Below, piece by piece: positions 27,158 through 37,469 of a stretch of DNA of 64,000 bases. Location: positions 310,001 to 374,000 of the forward strand of contig NZ_JPHF01000004.1 of assembly GCF_000814325.1 (NCBI RefSeq). The letters are read 5' to 3'. Each line of letters starts with the position of its first letter. Positions within the stretch are counted from its first letter, which is position 1. This DNA is from Flavihumibacter sp. ZG627. GTDB lineage: Bacteria; Bacteroidota; Bacteroidia; Chitinophagales; Chitinophagaceae. The notes under the pieces are model-generated. The model was given only the letters and a program-made list of their open reading frames with translations. It was not told the DNA's origin and made no database searches. The position numbers and the translations under genes were made by a program.

Positions 27158-28015
27158 TTATTTGTACAGTGATGCAAAGCTTTGGGTAAGAGTGAATCCG
27201 GATTCATCTATACCGTATGTGATACCGTCGATTTTAGTTGTAAATACGTTATACATGATGATGGCCAGCGCAGAAGTACCGATACCAAGGGCTGTGTTGT
27301 AAAGAGCTTCAGAGATACCGCGTGATAGTTCACGTGCAGCATCACCACCACCTTCATCACCGAGTTTAGAGAACGAACGGATCATACCCAATACCGTACC
27401 GAACAATCCGAGGAGTGTTGCAACAGATGCAATGGTAGAAAGGAACACGAGGTTCTTCTCAAGCATTGGCAGTTCCAGTGCGGTTGCTTCTTCAACTTCT
27501 TTCTGGATAGATACAACTTTCTGCTCAGTATCGAGTTCAGTGTTGGTGATCATTTCCTTATACTTGCGCAATCCGGCCTTCATAACATTACCTACAGAAC
27601 CTTTTTGCTTATCACACTCAGCGAGTGCTGCATCAACATTCTTGTTGGCAAGATGATACTGAACTTTGCGGATGAATTCATCATTGTTACCGGTACCGGT
27701 AGCTTTAGAGATGGTCAACATTCTTTCGATAGCGAAAACCAATACGATCAGGAAGTTGGCAATCAGGACCGGTACAACGATACCTCCTTCATAAACACCA
27801 TGGAATGCACCTATAGGTCCAACATGGTTAGGCCAGAATCCACCAGCCGGATCAGGATTAGTGAATCCACTAGCAGCGCCCATACCAAATCTCCAGATTA
27901 TATATCCTCCGATGATACATAAAACAGGGGCAATCCAGGAAATGACATTGCTTCTCTTTTTAGCCTGAACAGAAGTGGCCGCTCTCGCAGTTGCAGTAGG
28001 TTTAGTCTCTGCCAT
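27158..28015 (-). CDS. exbB: ExbB/TolQ/MotA-type proton channel protein
   Basis: 285 residues. The N-terminal extension is basic and Ala/Thr-rich, followed by a first membrane helix (about 25-45), a second helix (GGIVVPVLIANFLIVLVFAIERML) and the C-terminal pair of helices (LVFLSTIASVATLLGLFGTVLGM and EALYNTALGIGTSALAIIMY) with the conserved GT/SxxxxLGLFGTV pattern. It has one more N-terminal helix than E. coli ExbB, as is usual in Bacteroidota. It is the first gene of the operon exbB-exbD-exbD-tonB. Confidence 0.94.
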   Translation of the reverse strand: MAETKPTATARAATSVQAKKRSNVISWIAPVLCIIGGYIIWRFGMGAASGFTNPDPAGGFWPNHVGPIGAFHGVYEGGIVVPVLIANFLIVLVFAIERMLTISKATGTGNNDEFIRKVQYHLANKNVDAALAECDKQKGSVGNVMKAGLRKYKEMITNTELDTEQKVVSIQKEVEEATALELPMLEKNLVFLSTIASVATLLGLFGTVLGMIRSFSKLGDEGGGDAARELSRGISEALYNTALGIGTSALAIIMYNVFTTKIDGITYGIDESGFTLTQSFASLYK

Positions 28016-28261
28016 AAGTGTTTGTTTTTAGTTTTTTTGTAAACAGGTAATAATTGTTCTTGAATTGACCCAAAGCGTATTGGGGACACAAGTCTAAATA
28101 AAAAAAGAATAAAAAAATCAAATTAGCACAATAAATATCCAAATACGGTACAAAATAAAAAAAAATGATTGTCCCAACAATGATCGATCATTTCCGCCGA
28201 TTTTCTGTTAAGGGTATGTCTTACATTTATTGATTCAACCTAAATTTAAACAGAGATCGCT

Positions 28262-30814
28262 ATGTTATCAACCCCGTTTCTTAAAAGGGTAATGCCACTT
28301 GCCATTCTTGCCGTATTGACGCATGCAGCCGGATATGGTCAGCAAAGGCCCTCGCAGACAAGGGATGCCGCAGCAAATCCGGCTGCAATACCACCTGTAC
28401 CCCCAGTCAAATCTACCGGTCCAAAGCCTTACAAGGATGTAATTACTGCCAAGGCGGTAACGGATGACGGACTCTTCACCGTGCACAAGGTAGATGATAA
28501 GTATTACTTTGAGATACCTCAATCTGTATTGGGCAGGGAGATCCTTGTAGTGAACCGCCTTTCGAAGGCAGCGGCCGGTATGCGGAATTTCTTTTTTGGC
28601 TATGCCGGTGATATAATCGGTGAGAATGTTATCACATTTGATAAAGGTCCCAACAACAAAATTTATATCCGCAGCATTTCTTATGATGAAATGTCGAGGG
28701 ATTCAACCCAGCCCATGTACCGTGCGGTGGCCAATTCAAATATCCAGCCCATCGTTCAGGCCTTTGATATAGCGGCGTTAGGGAAAGATTCAAACGGTGT
28801 GGTGATAGATGTTACCAGTTTTCTAAACAGCGATAACGAGGTACTTAATTTTGAGGCAAACAGCAAGCGGACATTCCGTGTGGGGTCACAGCAATCAGAC
28901 AAGTCCTATATCGATAATGTAAGATCGTTCCCGCTGAACACTGAAATTAAAACAGTGAAAACCTATAGTCGCGCCGCCGCCACCGGAGCCGCACCTGCCA
29001 CCCCGGGCGCTCCTCAGCCATCAGGTGGAGCTTTCACCGTTGAGATCAACAGTTCGATGGTGATGCTACCGGCCTCTCCCATGAAGGCCCGCCATTATGA
29101 TGAGCGGGTTGGTTTCTTCACCCGCCAGTATGTAGATTTTGATCTCAATCCGCAGGGAGTGGAAAATGTAAGAATGGTGACGCGCTGGCGGCTTGAGCCT
29201 AAGCAGGAAGATATCGCAAAATATAAAAGGGGAGAACTGGTGGAGCCTAAGAAACCCATCATATTTTATATTGATCCTGCCACGCCAAAGAAATGGGTTC
29301 CTTACCTGATCAGGGGAGTTAATGACTGGCAGGAAGCTTTTGAGAAGGCTGGTTTCAAGAATGCCATCATGGCAAAAGAAGCGCCGGTGAATGATCCTGA
29401 ATGGAGCCTTGAAGATGCGCGTTATTCAGCCATCGTGTATAAGCCTTCAGATGTTCCCAATGCAAGCGGACCGCATGTGCATGACCCTCGTACAGGTGAG
29501 ATACTCGAAAGTCATATCAACTGGTATCATAACGTGATGGAACTTTTACGCAACTGGTATTTCGTGCAGGCATCTCCCAATGATGCGAGGGCACGCAAAC
29601 CACAGTTTGATGATGAGCTGATGGGTGAGCTCATCAGGTTTGTATCCTCACATGAAGTGGGCCATACACTTGGACTCCGCCACAATTTCGGATCATCATC
29701 TTCCGTGCCTGTTGAAAAACTTCGCGATAAAAAATGGCTGGAAGAAAACGGACATACACCATCTATAATGGATTATGCCCGCTTCAATTATGTAGCCCAG
29801 CCCGAGGATAATGTTGGCGATAAAGGCATCTTTCCACGCATTGGGGATTATGATAAATGGGCTATTGAGTGGGGATACAAGTGGATACCTGATGCTACCA
29901 GCCCGGAAGCAGAAATTCCTATCCTGAACGCCCTCACCATGGAGAAGTTAAAGAATAAAAGGTTGTGGTTTGGCAGGGAAACCAATGCCGATGATCCGCG
30001 TTCACAAAATGAAGACCTTGGAGATAACGCAATGAAGGCAAGCAACTATGGAATCAAAAATCTTCAGCGTATCATTCCCAATATTTCAGAGTGGACAAAA
30101 GAACCCAATGAAAATTATGCATCTCTCAATAAACTTTATAACGAGGTAGTGACGCAGTATGGTCGTTATGTTGGTCATGTGAGTAAGAATATTGGCGGAG
30201 TAACTGAAACGCCAAAAACAGTAGAGCAGCCTGGGGCGGTATATGAATTTGTGAGCCGTGAAACACAGAAGGAAGCCATGGATTTTCTTAACAGGCAGGT
30301 ATTCACAACGCCAACCTGGTTACTGGACCAGCAGGTGTTTGCCAAAACCGGCAATACACCTACAAGCGTTGTAAGCCGCCTCCAGGACGCTGCACTTGGC
30401 AGGGTACTCAGTGCATCAACCCTGAACAAACTGCTCAATGCTGAGGTTGTAATGGGCGCTAAATCCTATACGCTGCAGGATCTGCTTGGCGACCTGCGCC
30501 GGAATGTGTTCAGTGAACTTAGTGCAAGAAAGCCGATCGATATGTATCGCCGCAATCTCCAGAAGAACCTGGTGGAGCGGATGCTTACCCTGATCAAGCC
30601 ATCAACAGTTCCATCGATTACTGTTGGTGGTGTAGCGCTTAACTTTGCACCTGCAGTGAACAAGAACAGCGATATCATCTCCTTTGTAAGAGGTACACTA
30701 CGTACCCTTCAAACTGATATCCGCACTGCCACGCCGGCCTACCAGGATCTCGCAAGCAAGTATCACCTGCAGGATCTGAATGATCGAATCACTGATGCTT
30801 TAACAGTTAAATAG
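28262..30814 (+). CDS. Secreted zinc-dependent metalloprotease (metzincin-like, DUF5117/DUF5118 family)
   Basis: 850 residues. A signal peptide ends near GYGQ. The central catalytic domain has the metzincin motif HEVGHTLGLRH (His464, Glu465, His468, His474), with a downstream SIMDYARF resembling the Met-turn. The N-terminal half (VITAKAVTDDGLFTVHKVDDKYY, then IPQSVLGREILVVNRLSKAA) matches the DUF5118/DUF5117 domains that precede this protease domain in Bacteroidota, and the C-terminal 250 residues match the usual trailing domain. It probably degrades proteins outside the inner membrane; the substrate is unknown. It is divergent from exbB across a 246-base A/T-rich spacer (28016-28261) in which I see no gene. 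Confidence 0.88.
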   Translation: MLSTPFLKRVMPLAILAVLTHAAGYGQQRPSQTRDAAANPAAIPPVPPVKSTGPKPYKDVITAKAVTDDGLFTVHKVDDKYYFEIPQSVLGREILVVNRLSKAAAGMRNFFFGYAGDIIGENVITFDKGPNNKIYIRSISYDEMSRDSTQPMYRAVANSNIQPIVQAFDIAALGKDSNGVVIDVTSFLNSDNEVLNFEANSKRTFRVGSQQSDKSYIDNVRSFPLNTEIKTVKTYSRAAATGAAPATPGAPQPSGGAFTVEINSSMVMLPASPMKARHYDERVGFFTRQYVDFDLNPQGVENVRMVTRWRLEPKQEDIAKYKRGELVEPKKPIIFYIDPATPKKWVPYLIRGVNDWQEAFEKAGFKNAIMAKEAPVNDPEWSLEDARYSAIVYKPSDVPNASGPHVHDPRTGEILESHINWYHNVMELLRNWYFVQASPNDARARKPQFDDELMGELIRFVSSHEVGHTLGLRHNFGSSSSVPVEKLRDKKWLEENGHTPSIMDYARFNYVAQPEDNVGDKGIFPRIGDYDKWAIEWGYKWIPDATSPEAEIPILNALTMEKLKNKRLWFGRETNADDPRSQNEDLGDNAMKASNYGIKNLQRIIPNISEWTKEPNENYASLNKLYNEVVTQYGRYVGHVSKNIGGVTETPKTVEQPGAVYEFVSRETQKEAMDFLNRQVFTTPTWLLDQQVFAKTGNTPTSVVSRLQDAALGRVLSASTLNKLLNAEVVMGAKSYTLQDLLGDLRRNVFSELSARKPIDMYRRNLQKNLVERMLTLIKPSTVPSITVGGVALNFAPAVNKNSDIISFVRGTLRTLQTDIRTATPAYQDLASKYHLQDLNDRITDALTVK

Positions 30815-30834
30815 ATCATATCTGCCTGAAATAA

Positions 30835-30864
30835 AAAAGGGGAAACATAATCGTTTCCCCTTTT
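30835..30864. terminator. Bidirectional intrinsic terminator
   Basis: A perfect 12-bp stem (AAAAGGGGAAAC with GTTTCCCCTTTT) and 6-base loop. It is flanked by A on the left and T in the right arm, so it can stop the protease transcript and also the convergent minus-strand transcript. Confidence 0.8.
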
Positions 30865-30908
30865 CATTTATTATTCCACCCAAATCTTATCTCTTCTCGT
30901 TCTTTTTT

Positions 30909-30923
30909 CTATTGCCTATTGCC
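30909..30923. repeat. CTATTGC heptamer tandem repeat
   Basis: CTATTGCCTATTGCC, two tandem copies of the same heptamer as at 24835-24850 but in opposite orientation. It is followed by a pyrimidine-rich stretch (30926-30950) up to the permease stop codon. Confidence 0.6.
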
Positions 30924-30953
30924 TCTTCCCTTCCACCCCTCCATCCCTCCAAA

Positions 30954-32228
30954 TCATTCATACCTCAACGCTTCGATCGGATTCAACCTGCTGGCCTTAT
31001 AGGCTGGATAAGATCCCGCTGCCAGTCCAACTATAGTACATATCAGCACCCCCATGAAAACCCAGAGCCATGGCACTACGAATCCTGTTTCCATCAGCAT
31101 ACTGACAATATTACCCAGCAAAACGCCCAGCACGATACCGAAAAAAGCGCCAAGCAGGCTTATCAGTATTGCCTCCAGAAGGAACTGCCATCGCACATTG
31201 CTCTGTCGCCCACCGATTGCTTTAATTAACCCCACTTCCTTGGTTCTTTCTGTAACTGCCACCAGCATGATATTCATCAGGCCGATGGCTGCACCCATGA
31301 GTGTAATGAACCCTATGACAACGGCAGAAGCTGTTAGCCATCCAATTTGTTTGAGTGCCATTTCAACGAATGCATCACTCTTATCGATCAGGAAATTACT
31401 TTCCTCTTTAATTCCATTTTTGCGGATAACACGAAATATTCCTTCAGCCTCACCGATGGCGGTTTCGATGTTTGCTATCTCCTGCGCTTTAACCCCTATA
31501 TTAAAAGTATTAGAAGCTGAACCGGCAAAGAATCTAACAACACTCATATAGGGTATGATGATGATATTGTCGCGACTCATTCCAAATGTTGAGCCTCTTG
31601 ATTTCAATGTTCCCACAACCCTGAAGGGAATATTATTAACACGAAGGATCTTATCAACCGGTCGTTCAGGATCACCGCTACCGAAAATTTTGTCATAGAT
31701 ATCTTTTCCTATAATGCACACATTTCGACCCGAACTGATATCGATCTCACTCATATTTCTACCCCCTTCAATATCATATCCGTTGAGTTCAACATAGTTC
31801 TCATCCCCACCTGCAACCCTTACAGTAGGGTTTGTTTTTTTTCCTGCATAGGAAGCGGTAAAACTATTTCCTGCCCCCAGGGATATCCCTACTTTGGCGG
31901 GGTAATCATATCTTTCTTTAAAGAGTTCTGCCTGCTCTCTTGTGATGGGTTGGTTGGTATTTGATTTTTTAAGTTTACGGCCATTCTTCTCTTCTTTCTT
32001 CAGTTCACCCCTGTCGAACCGGAACATTGCCCTGTAGCGAATGGAAAAGCCACTGGCGCCCATGCTGGAAAAGCTTTCCATGAATTTCTGCGAGATGGCC
32101 TGGATGGCGGTGTTGATACCTATCAGTGCTGCTATACCAAGTGCGATGATCGCAACGGTGATGCTGGTACGAAGAGCATTGCCGCGGATGGTACGGTAAG
32201 CGAGGGATAAGGTGTCAAGAAAATTCAT
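30954..32228 (-). CDS. MacB/FtsX-type ABC transporter permease, no ATPase nearby
   Basis: 424 residues. One N-terminal membrane helix (TSITVAIIALGIAALIGINTA), a large extracytoplasmic MacB_PCD domain (about 45-265), then three C-terminal helices of the FtsX domain (such as GFITLMGAAIGLMNIMLVAVTERT) with the usual EVGLIKAIGGR coupling motif. Such permeases work with a LolD/MacB-type ATPase to move lipoproteins, peptides or drugs, or as mechanotransmitters. No ATPase gene is adjacent, so it must use one encoded elsewhere. It lies 25 bases after nuoN in the same direction and may be transcribed with the nuo operon. The spacer contains three AGGTAAG copies. Confidence 0.88.
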   Translation of the reverse strand: MNFLDTLSLAYRTIRGNALRTSITVAIIALGIAALIGINTAIQAISQKFMESFSSMGASGFSIRYRAMFRFDRGELKKEEKNGRKLKKSNTNQPITREQAELFKERYDYPAKVGISLGAGNSFTASYAGKKTNPTVRVAGGDENYVELNGYDIEGGRNMSEIDISSGRNVCIIGKDIYDKIFGSGDPERPVDKILRVNNIPFRVVGTLKSRGSTFGMSRDNIIIIPYMSVVRFFAGSASNTFNIGVKAQEIANIETAIGEAEGIFRVIRKNGIKEESNFLIDKSDAFVEMALKQIGWLTASAVVIGFITLMGAAIGLMNIMLVAVTERTKEVGLIKAIGGRQSNVRWQFLLEAILISLLGAFFGIVLGVLLGNIVSMLMETGFVVPWLWVFMGVLICTIVGLAAGSYPAYKASRLNPIEALRYE

Positions 32229-32230
32229 TC

Positions 32231-32251
32231 AGGTAAGAGGTAAGAGGTAAG
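32231..32251. repeat. AGGTAAG heptamer repeat, three perfect copies
   Basis: Three perfect tandem copies of AGGTAAG fill the spacer between nuoN and the permease gene. The same unit, reverse-complemented, occurs in a degenerate array at 44586-44613. Confidence 0.65.
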
Positions 32252-32253
32252 GT

Positions 32254-33630
32254 TTAAAAATACAGATATTGGAGCACAAGATTGGGGAAGATTCCCAGGA
32301 TAATGACGGCGGCGGCCATGCCGGCGAGAAGCCAGCGGAAAACAGGCGTTACAGGTTCAGTTTCTGCCAGGCCGGTTTTGAAATACATCGACTGAATAAC
32401 TCTGAAATAATAATACACACTGATGGCGGCACAGAGTATTGCAAAGATGACCAGCCAAAGGTGTGAGCCACTCTTAACGGCGGAAGCCAGCATGAAATAT
32501 TTGGCAAAAAAACCGATGGTCAGCGGAATTCCGGCAAGCGATAACAGAAAGATGGTTGTAGTGGCAGCGAGTACGGGCTCTGTTCTGGCAAGTCCATTAA
32601 AGCCTTCAAAGGTATAATCCTTCATCTTGATAAGAACGGCAAAAATACCAATGGTGGCAAGGCTATAACCAAGGGTATAGAGGATGATACCTTCCCTTGA
32701 AAAGTCGTTCTGGCTAAACACGCCAAAAAGCATGAAACCGGCTTGTGCAATGGAAGAATAGGCAAGCATTCTTTTGACGCTCTGCTGGAAAATAGCTGTA
32801 ATATTCCCGATAAAAAGTGTTGCGGCAGTTACAATGGCAATGATGAGTTGCCAATCATACCCGGAACCAACGAATGACATATCAAACAATCTAACCAGCG
32901 CTATGAAAACCCCTGCCTTCACTATGGTTGCCATAAAAGATGTGAACACCGTTGGGGCTCCATCATATACATCGGGAGTCCAGAAATGGAAGGGGGCAGC
33001 AGATACTTTGAATAGCATGCTGATCAGAACCAGCAGCAATCCTGCATAAAACCATGCATTCCTTCCAGCATTGATACTGGAATGCATTTGTTCCATACTG
33101 AAGCTTGCCTTTGCACCATAAACCAGGGCAATACCAAGTAACATTATGCCGGTGGAAAAAGATCCCATCAGGAAATATTTCAGGGAGGCTTCATTACTTT
33201 TCAGATTGCGTTTATCGCTTCCTGTTAGTATGTAAAGGGGGATGGAAATTATCTCAATACCCAAAAAAAGCAACAGGAGTGAATTGAAGGAAGAAACTAT
33301 TGCGATACCACAGGAAATAAAGAAAATAAGCGCAAAATATTCGGCGGCATTAATGCCAACATTGGTAATATCTTTTGCTGATACAAGGAAAAAAAGCAAT
33401 GTTGCAGAGAAGGCAATTGAATTAAAGAGCAGGCCGAATTTAGAGAATACAAGCATATTATGCGTATTCACATTAAAGAGATGGAATCCTCCCTGTTCAG
33501 CAATATTAACCAGCAGCAGCAAAGCCATGCCTGCGGTGGCTATATTACGAATGGCGGTTTTGCTGGTCACGAAGATGCCACTGAACATCAGTATCACTCC
33601 AAGTATTGCGGAAAGAATTATTGCATTCAT
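32254..33630 (-). CDS. nuoN: NADH-quinone oxidoreductase subunit N
   Basis: 458 residues, about 13-14 membrane helices, one of the three antiporter-like proton-pumping subunits of respiratory complex I. It has the conserved broken-helix and Lys/Glu region (FLGIEIISIPLYILTGSDKRN, KVSAAPFHFWTPDVYDGAPT). It is the last nuo gene. The downstream permease gene follows after 25 bases. Confidence 0.95.
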   Translation of the reverse strand: MNAIILSAILGVILMFSGIFVTSKTAIRNIATAGMALLLLVNIAEQGGFHLFNVNTHNMLVFSKFGLLFNSIAFSATLLFFLVSAKDITNVGINAAEYFALIFFISCGIAIVSSFNSLLLLFLGIEIISIPLYILTGSDKRNLKSNEASLKYFLMGSFSTGIMLLGIALVYGAKASFSMEQMHSSINAGRNAWFYAGLLLVLISMLFKVSAAPFHFWTPDVYDGAPTVFTSFMATIVKAGVFIALVRLFDMSFVGSGYDWQLIIAIVTAATLFIGNITAIFQQSVKRMLAYSSIAQAGFMLFGVFSQNDFSREGIILYTLGYSLATIGIFAVLIKMKDYTFEGFNGLARTEPVLAATTTIFLLSLAGIPLTIGFFAKYFMLASAVKSGSHLWLVIFAILCAAISVYYYFRVIQSMYFKTGLAETEPVTPVFRWLLAGMAAAVIILGIFPNLVLQYLYF

Positions 33631-33651
33631 ACTATTCTGGTCGTTCTCAGG

Positions 33652-35109
33652 TTATTTTAAATTCATCCTTCCAAGGATATCTGCCGATACTTCACTGGTA
33701 AGAGATAATAATGGTTTGGGGAACACGCCAATCAGGATTATTCCCACTACAATTATTGCAAGGCTCAATTTTACATTGAATGAAATATCGGTGGCTTTTG
33801 ATGTCAGTTCATTTGTTTCACCATAGAATACCCGCTGTATCATACGCAGAGTATAGACGGCGCTTAGAATGATCGTTACCAATGCAGCTATGGTATAAGC
33901 CAGTCCGAACTTAGTGGCGGTTGAACCCAGCACGCCGTTAAACATCATGAACTCACCTATAAAGGCGTTGGTTAGGGGCATGGCAATATTGGCAAGTGCA
34001 ACGATCACCAGCAGGATGGTGAGTACAGGTGCTTTTTGTGCAAGTCCGCCGAGTTCGCTGATCTTTCGCGTTCCGAATTTTTGTTCGATAACATTTACAA
34101 CGATCCACATTCCAAGAATATTGATACCATGGTTGAACATCTGGATCATTGCACCCTGTATACCGCTGTAGCTTGGTGCAAAAATGGCAAGGATCATCAG
34201 CCCGATATGCGCAATGGAAGAATAAGCTACCAACCTTTTCAGGTCGTCCTGCCGCATTGCAATAAAGGAGGCGTAGAGCATTCCGATAACGGCTAAAGTG
34301 GCAAAGTTATCACCCCAGAGAAAAGTGGCAGAAGGAACAATTGGTGCCAGCCATCGCAGCAATCCGAATACCCCCATTTTGGCCATGATAGCGCTGAGGA
34401 TCATGGTGACGGCGGTAGGTGATTGCTCGTAGGTATCGGGCTGCCAGGTATGAAAAGGGAATAATGGCATTTTGATGGCAAAGGCTATGGCAAGCATCAG
34501 GAATATTCCCAGTTCCTGACCCGAAGTCATTTTAAGATTCAGGAAATCACTCCAGGCAAAAGAACCGCCTGCTTTGAAATAAAGCATGATCAGTCCGATC
34601 AACATGAAGAGCGAGCCAATGAATGTATAGATGAAAAATTTAATTGTAACCTGGATACGTCTTTCGCCGCCCCAGCGAGAGCAGAGAAAATACAGTGGTA
34701 TAAGAGCCAGTTCCCAGAAAAAATAAAACAGCAATGCATCTAAAGCCATGAAAACGCCCAGCAGACCGGCTTGTGAAAGCAGCACTAAACCAAAGAACCG
34801 GTTACTGTCATCATAACGGTTGTTCCATGTTGAATAAATAATAATGGGAAAGCTAAGTGTAGTCAGGAGGCATAGAAGCTGGCTCATTCCATCGAGTGCA
34901 AAATGAAAACGGCTGTTAATGCCGCCCAGCCATGGTTGGTCATAAGTCATTTGAGCCGCATCAATATAGCCACTCATCCCTGCCAGCATTAATGCCAGTG
35001 AGAGGAGTGACGCTAATAGCGCTATGGACTTGGCCGTTGCTTCCTGTTTTACCGCAAACAATGCTGCTCCGGTAATCAGGGGGATCAAAATCAGTAGAAC
35101 TGGTACCAT
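33652..35109 (-). CDS. nuoM: NADH-quinone oxidoreductase subunit M
   Basis: 485 residues, about 14 membrane helices, antiporter-like subunit of complex I. The proton-path motifs FFWELALIPLYFL (Glu in helix 5) and KMPLFPFHTWQPDTYEQSPT (Lys in helix 7), typical of NuoM, are visible, with the later Lys in RQDDLKRLVAYSSIAHIG. It lies between nuoL and nuoN with gaps of 31 and 21 bases. Confidence 0.96.
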   Translation of the reverse strand: MVPVLLILIPLITGAALFAVKQEATAKSIALLASLLSLALMLAGMSGYIDAAQMTYDQPWLGGINSRFHFALDGMSQLLCLLTTLSFPIIIYSTWNNRYDDSNRFFGLVLLSQAGLLGVFMALDALLFYFFWELALIPLYFLCSRWGGERRIQVTIKFFIYTFIGSLFMLIGLIMLYFKAGGSFAWSDFLNLKMTSGQELGIFLMLAIAFAIKMPLFPFHTWQPDTYEQSPTAVTMILSAIMAKMGVFGLLRWLAPIVPSATFLWGDNFATLAVIGMLYASFIAMRQDDLKRLVAYSSIAHIGLMILAIFAPSYSGIQGAMIQMFNHGINILGMWIVVNVIEQKFGTRKISELGGLAQKAPVLTILLVIVALANIAMPLTNAFIGEFMMFNGVLGSTATKFGLAYTIAALVTIILSAVYTLRMIQRVFYGETNELTSKATDISFNVKLSLAIIVVGIILIGVFPKPLLSLTSEVSADILGRMNLK

Positions 35110-35140
35110 TATATGAATCTGGTTTCTTTCTTTGGATGAA

Positions 35141-37048
35141 TTATTTTTTCAGGAAAACCTGTAATGCAAAGAGGACGATCATACCGATCACCATCAACAA
35201 TACATAACTTCCGACCTGCCCACTTTGCAATAATCTGATCTGCCGGCTTGCATACTGTACGCTTCTTCCCACGCCGTTTACAACCCAGTCGATTCCGAAA
35301 TTGTCAAACTTACCCAGCATTTTTCCGAAAGCATTCACGGGGCGGATAATGAGAGCTTCATAGATCTCATCAACATACCATTTATTCTCCAGTATCCTTG
35401 CAAATCCGGTATTCTCTTCCCCTGATTTCTCGTATTTCTTATACTTACCTACAGCCCAGAAAATAACCACTGCAATCACGGCCATCAATCCAAACATTAA
35501 TAAGAGTTCTGTGGTATGGTCAGGGTGATGAGGTACAGAAATTCTATTCGATTCGGCGAAGACGGGTTCAAGGAATTTGGCAAGTGAGTGTGAATCAGGC
35601 ATCAGTACTTCCGGTATTCCAACGAGTCCACCCGCGAAACTGAGAACAGCCAATATCACCAATGGTATCGTCATTGCTGGCGGTGACTCATGCAGATGAT
35701 GCTCCTGTTCGCTTGTTCCCCTGAATTTGCCGAGGAATGTCATTGCATAGAGTCTGAACATATAGAATGCGGTCATAAGTGCGCCGATAGCAGCGAGTGC
35801 CCAAACAATGGGACTCTTCATAAAAGCTGCTGCCAGGATCTCATCTTTTGAGAAGAAGCCCGAGAAAGGAATGATACCAGCGATCGCCAGGCATCCTACC
35901 AGGAATGTAAGGTGGGTTGTCTTCAGTTTTTTAGATAGTCCCCCCATATTTCGGATATCCTGTTCATGGTGCATGGCATGTATAACCGAACCTGCACCAA
36001 GGAATAAAAGTGCTTTAAAAAATGCGTGTGTCATCACATGGAAAACAGCGCCGGTATAGGCGCCTACGCCCAGTGCGATGAACATATAACCCAATTGGCT
36101 AACGGTTGAATATGCCAGCACTTTCTTTATATCATTTTGTTTGAGCGCAATGGTTGCAGCCAGCAGTGCAGTGCCCAATCCAACAACCATAACGACCGTT
36201 TGGGTTGTTGGCGCCATGGTGTAGAGAATATTGCTCCGTGCAATCATGTAGATACCGGCGGTAACCATGGTAGCCGCATGAATCAAAGCTGAAACCGGCG
36301 TTGGTCCCGCCATTGCATCAGGTAACCATGTATATAATGGGATCTGTGCACTCTTTCCTGTAGCACCTATAAAAAGCAGCATGGTGATGGCGGTAAGATC
36401 AAGCGAGCTAAGTGTATCAACTTTACTGAATACCTCGCTGAAATTAACGGTACCAATACGACCAATCAGCCAGAAGACCGCTAACAGAAAACCGAGATCA
36501 CCGATCCTGTTCATGACAAAGGCTTTGCGTGCCGCATTAGAATATTCGATGTTTTTAAACCAATATCCGATCAGCAGATATGAGCATAGGCCCACGCCTT
36601 CCCATCCGATGAACATGATCACGTAATTTGATCCCAGGACAAGAAGCAGCATCGAAAAGACGAAAAGGTTGAGATAAGCGAAATACCTCGCGAAATGACT
36701 GCTGTTCTCTTCGTGCATGTAAGCAACGGAGTAAACATGGATCAGGAATCCAATACCAGTAATGATGAGCAGGAAGAGACTGCTTAGCTGGTCGACCTGG
36801 AAAGCGAAAGGGATACTTACATCTTGAAAAGAAATAAAATCGAAAAGGGTGACTATAACGGGACCATCAATACCTGCCTTTACATCAAGGAAGATAAGGA
36901 TGCTAACGATAAATGATGCCAGAATTGATCCTGACCCGATGATGCCCGTAAGGGATTTTGATAGGCTGTTACGTAGCAGGCCATTGATCAGAAATCCTGC
37001 CAGGGGAAACAGCGGAACCAGCCAGACATATTCAATGATATTCTTCAT
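35141..37048 (-). CDS. nuoL: NADH-quinone oxidoreductase subunit L
   Basis: 635 residues, the largest antiporter-like subunit of complex I. It has the motifs FIGWEGVGLCSYLLIGYW, KSAQIPLYTWLPDAMAGPTP and KQNDIKKVLAYSTVSQLG. The C-terminal part holds the long lateral helix that runs along the membrane arm and a final anchoring helix (VGSYVLLMVIGMIVLFALQVFLKK). Its start codon follows the nuoK stop with a gap of 1 base. Confidence 0.96.
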   Translation of the reverse strand: MKNIIEYVWLVPLFPLAGFLINGLLRNSLSKSLTGIIGSGSILASFIVSILIFLDVKAGIDGPVIVTLFDFISFQDVSIPFAFQVDQLSSLFLLIITGIGFLIHVYSVAYMHEENSSHFARYFAYLNLFVFSMLLLVLGSNYVIMFIGWEGVGLCSYLLIGYWFKNIEYSNAARKAFVMNRIGDLGFLLAVFWLIGRIGTVNFSEVFSKVDTLSSLDLTAITMLLFIGATGKSAQIPLYTWLPDAMAGPTPVSALIHAATMVTAGIYMIARSNILYTMAPTTQTVVMVVGLGTALLAATIALKQNDIKKVLAYSTVSQLGYMFIALGVGAYTGAVFHVMTHAFFKALLFLGAGSVIHAMHHEQDIRNMGGLSKKLKTTHLTFLVGCLAIAGIIPFSGFFSKDEILAAAFMKSPIVWALAAIGALMTAFYMFRLYAMTFLGKFRGTSEQEHHLHESPPAMTIPLVILAVLSFAGGLVGIPEVLMPDSHSLAKFLEPVFAESNRISVPHHPDHTTELLLMFGLMAVIAVVIFWAVGKYKKYEKSGEENTGFARILENKWYVDEIYEALIIRPVNAFGKMLGKFDNFGIDWVVNGVGRSVQYASRQIRLLQSGQVGSYVLLMVIGMIVLFALQVFLKK

Positions 37049-37049
37049 A

Positions 37050-37388
37050 TTAGTTTTTCAATCTGTTCAGGAAATTCACATCCACTGAATGTGTATTGCG
37101 ATACATCATAACGATAATGGCAAGCCCAACTGTTACTTCTGCCGCAGCCACCACCATGATAAAGAAAACAAAAAGTTGGGCGTCCGTTCCATTATTGGCA
37201 AGAGCCGGTGCCGCGCTACCCATTTCGGCGAGGTGCATTTTTGAGAAAGCAACAAGCAGGAGGTTAACCGCATTTAGCATGAGTTCAATACACATGAAGA
37301 TGATGATGGCATTCCTACGCGTCAGCACCCCAATCACTCCTATGCAGAAGAGGGCCAGTGCTACGAATATGTATAAGTTGATGGGCAT
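37050..37388 (-). CDS. nuoK: NADH-quinone oxidoreductase subunit K
   Basis: 112 residues with three membrane helices. The conserved Glu residues of the proton path are in [23 protein letters not shown] and in the third helix ([15 protein letters not shown]). Length is normal for the family. The 111-base spacer to nuoJ is the longest inside the nuo operon and contains purine/pyrimidine-biased direct repeats. Confidence 0.95.
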   Translation of the reverse strand: MPINLYIFVALALFCIGVIGVLTRRNAIIIFMCIELMLNAVNLLLVAFSKMHLAEMGSAAPALANNGTDAQLFVFFIMVVAAAEVTVGLAIIVMMYRNTHSVDVNFLNRLKN

Positions 37389-37469
37389 GTTGTTGGATGT
37401 TTTTTAATTTGGACAAAGCTTTATATAGAGGGCTGTAGTGATGGAGTAATGGATGCTTAATGGTTCCTT

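Noticed and set aside
33242-33826. Plus-strand open frame of 194 codons opposite nuoN/nuoM
   Set aside because: Shadow of two nuo genes; no start signal or domain.
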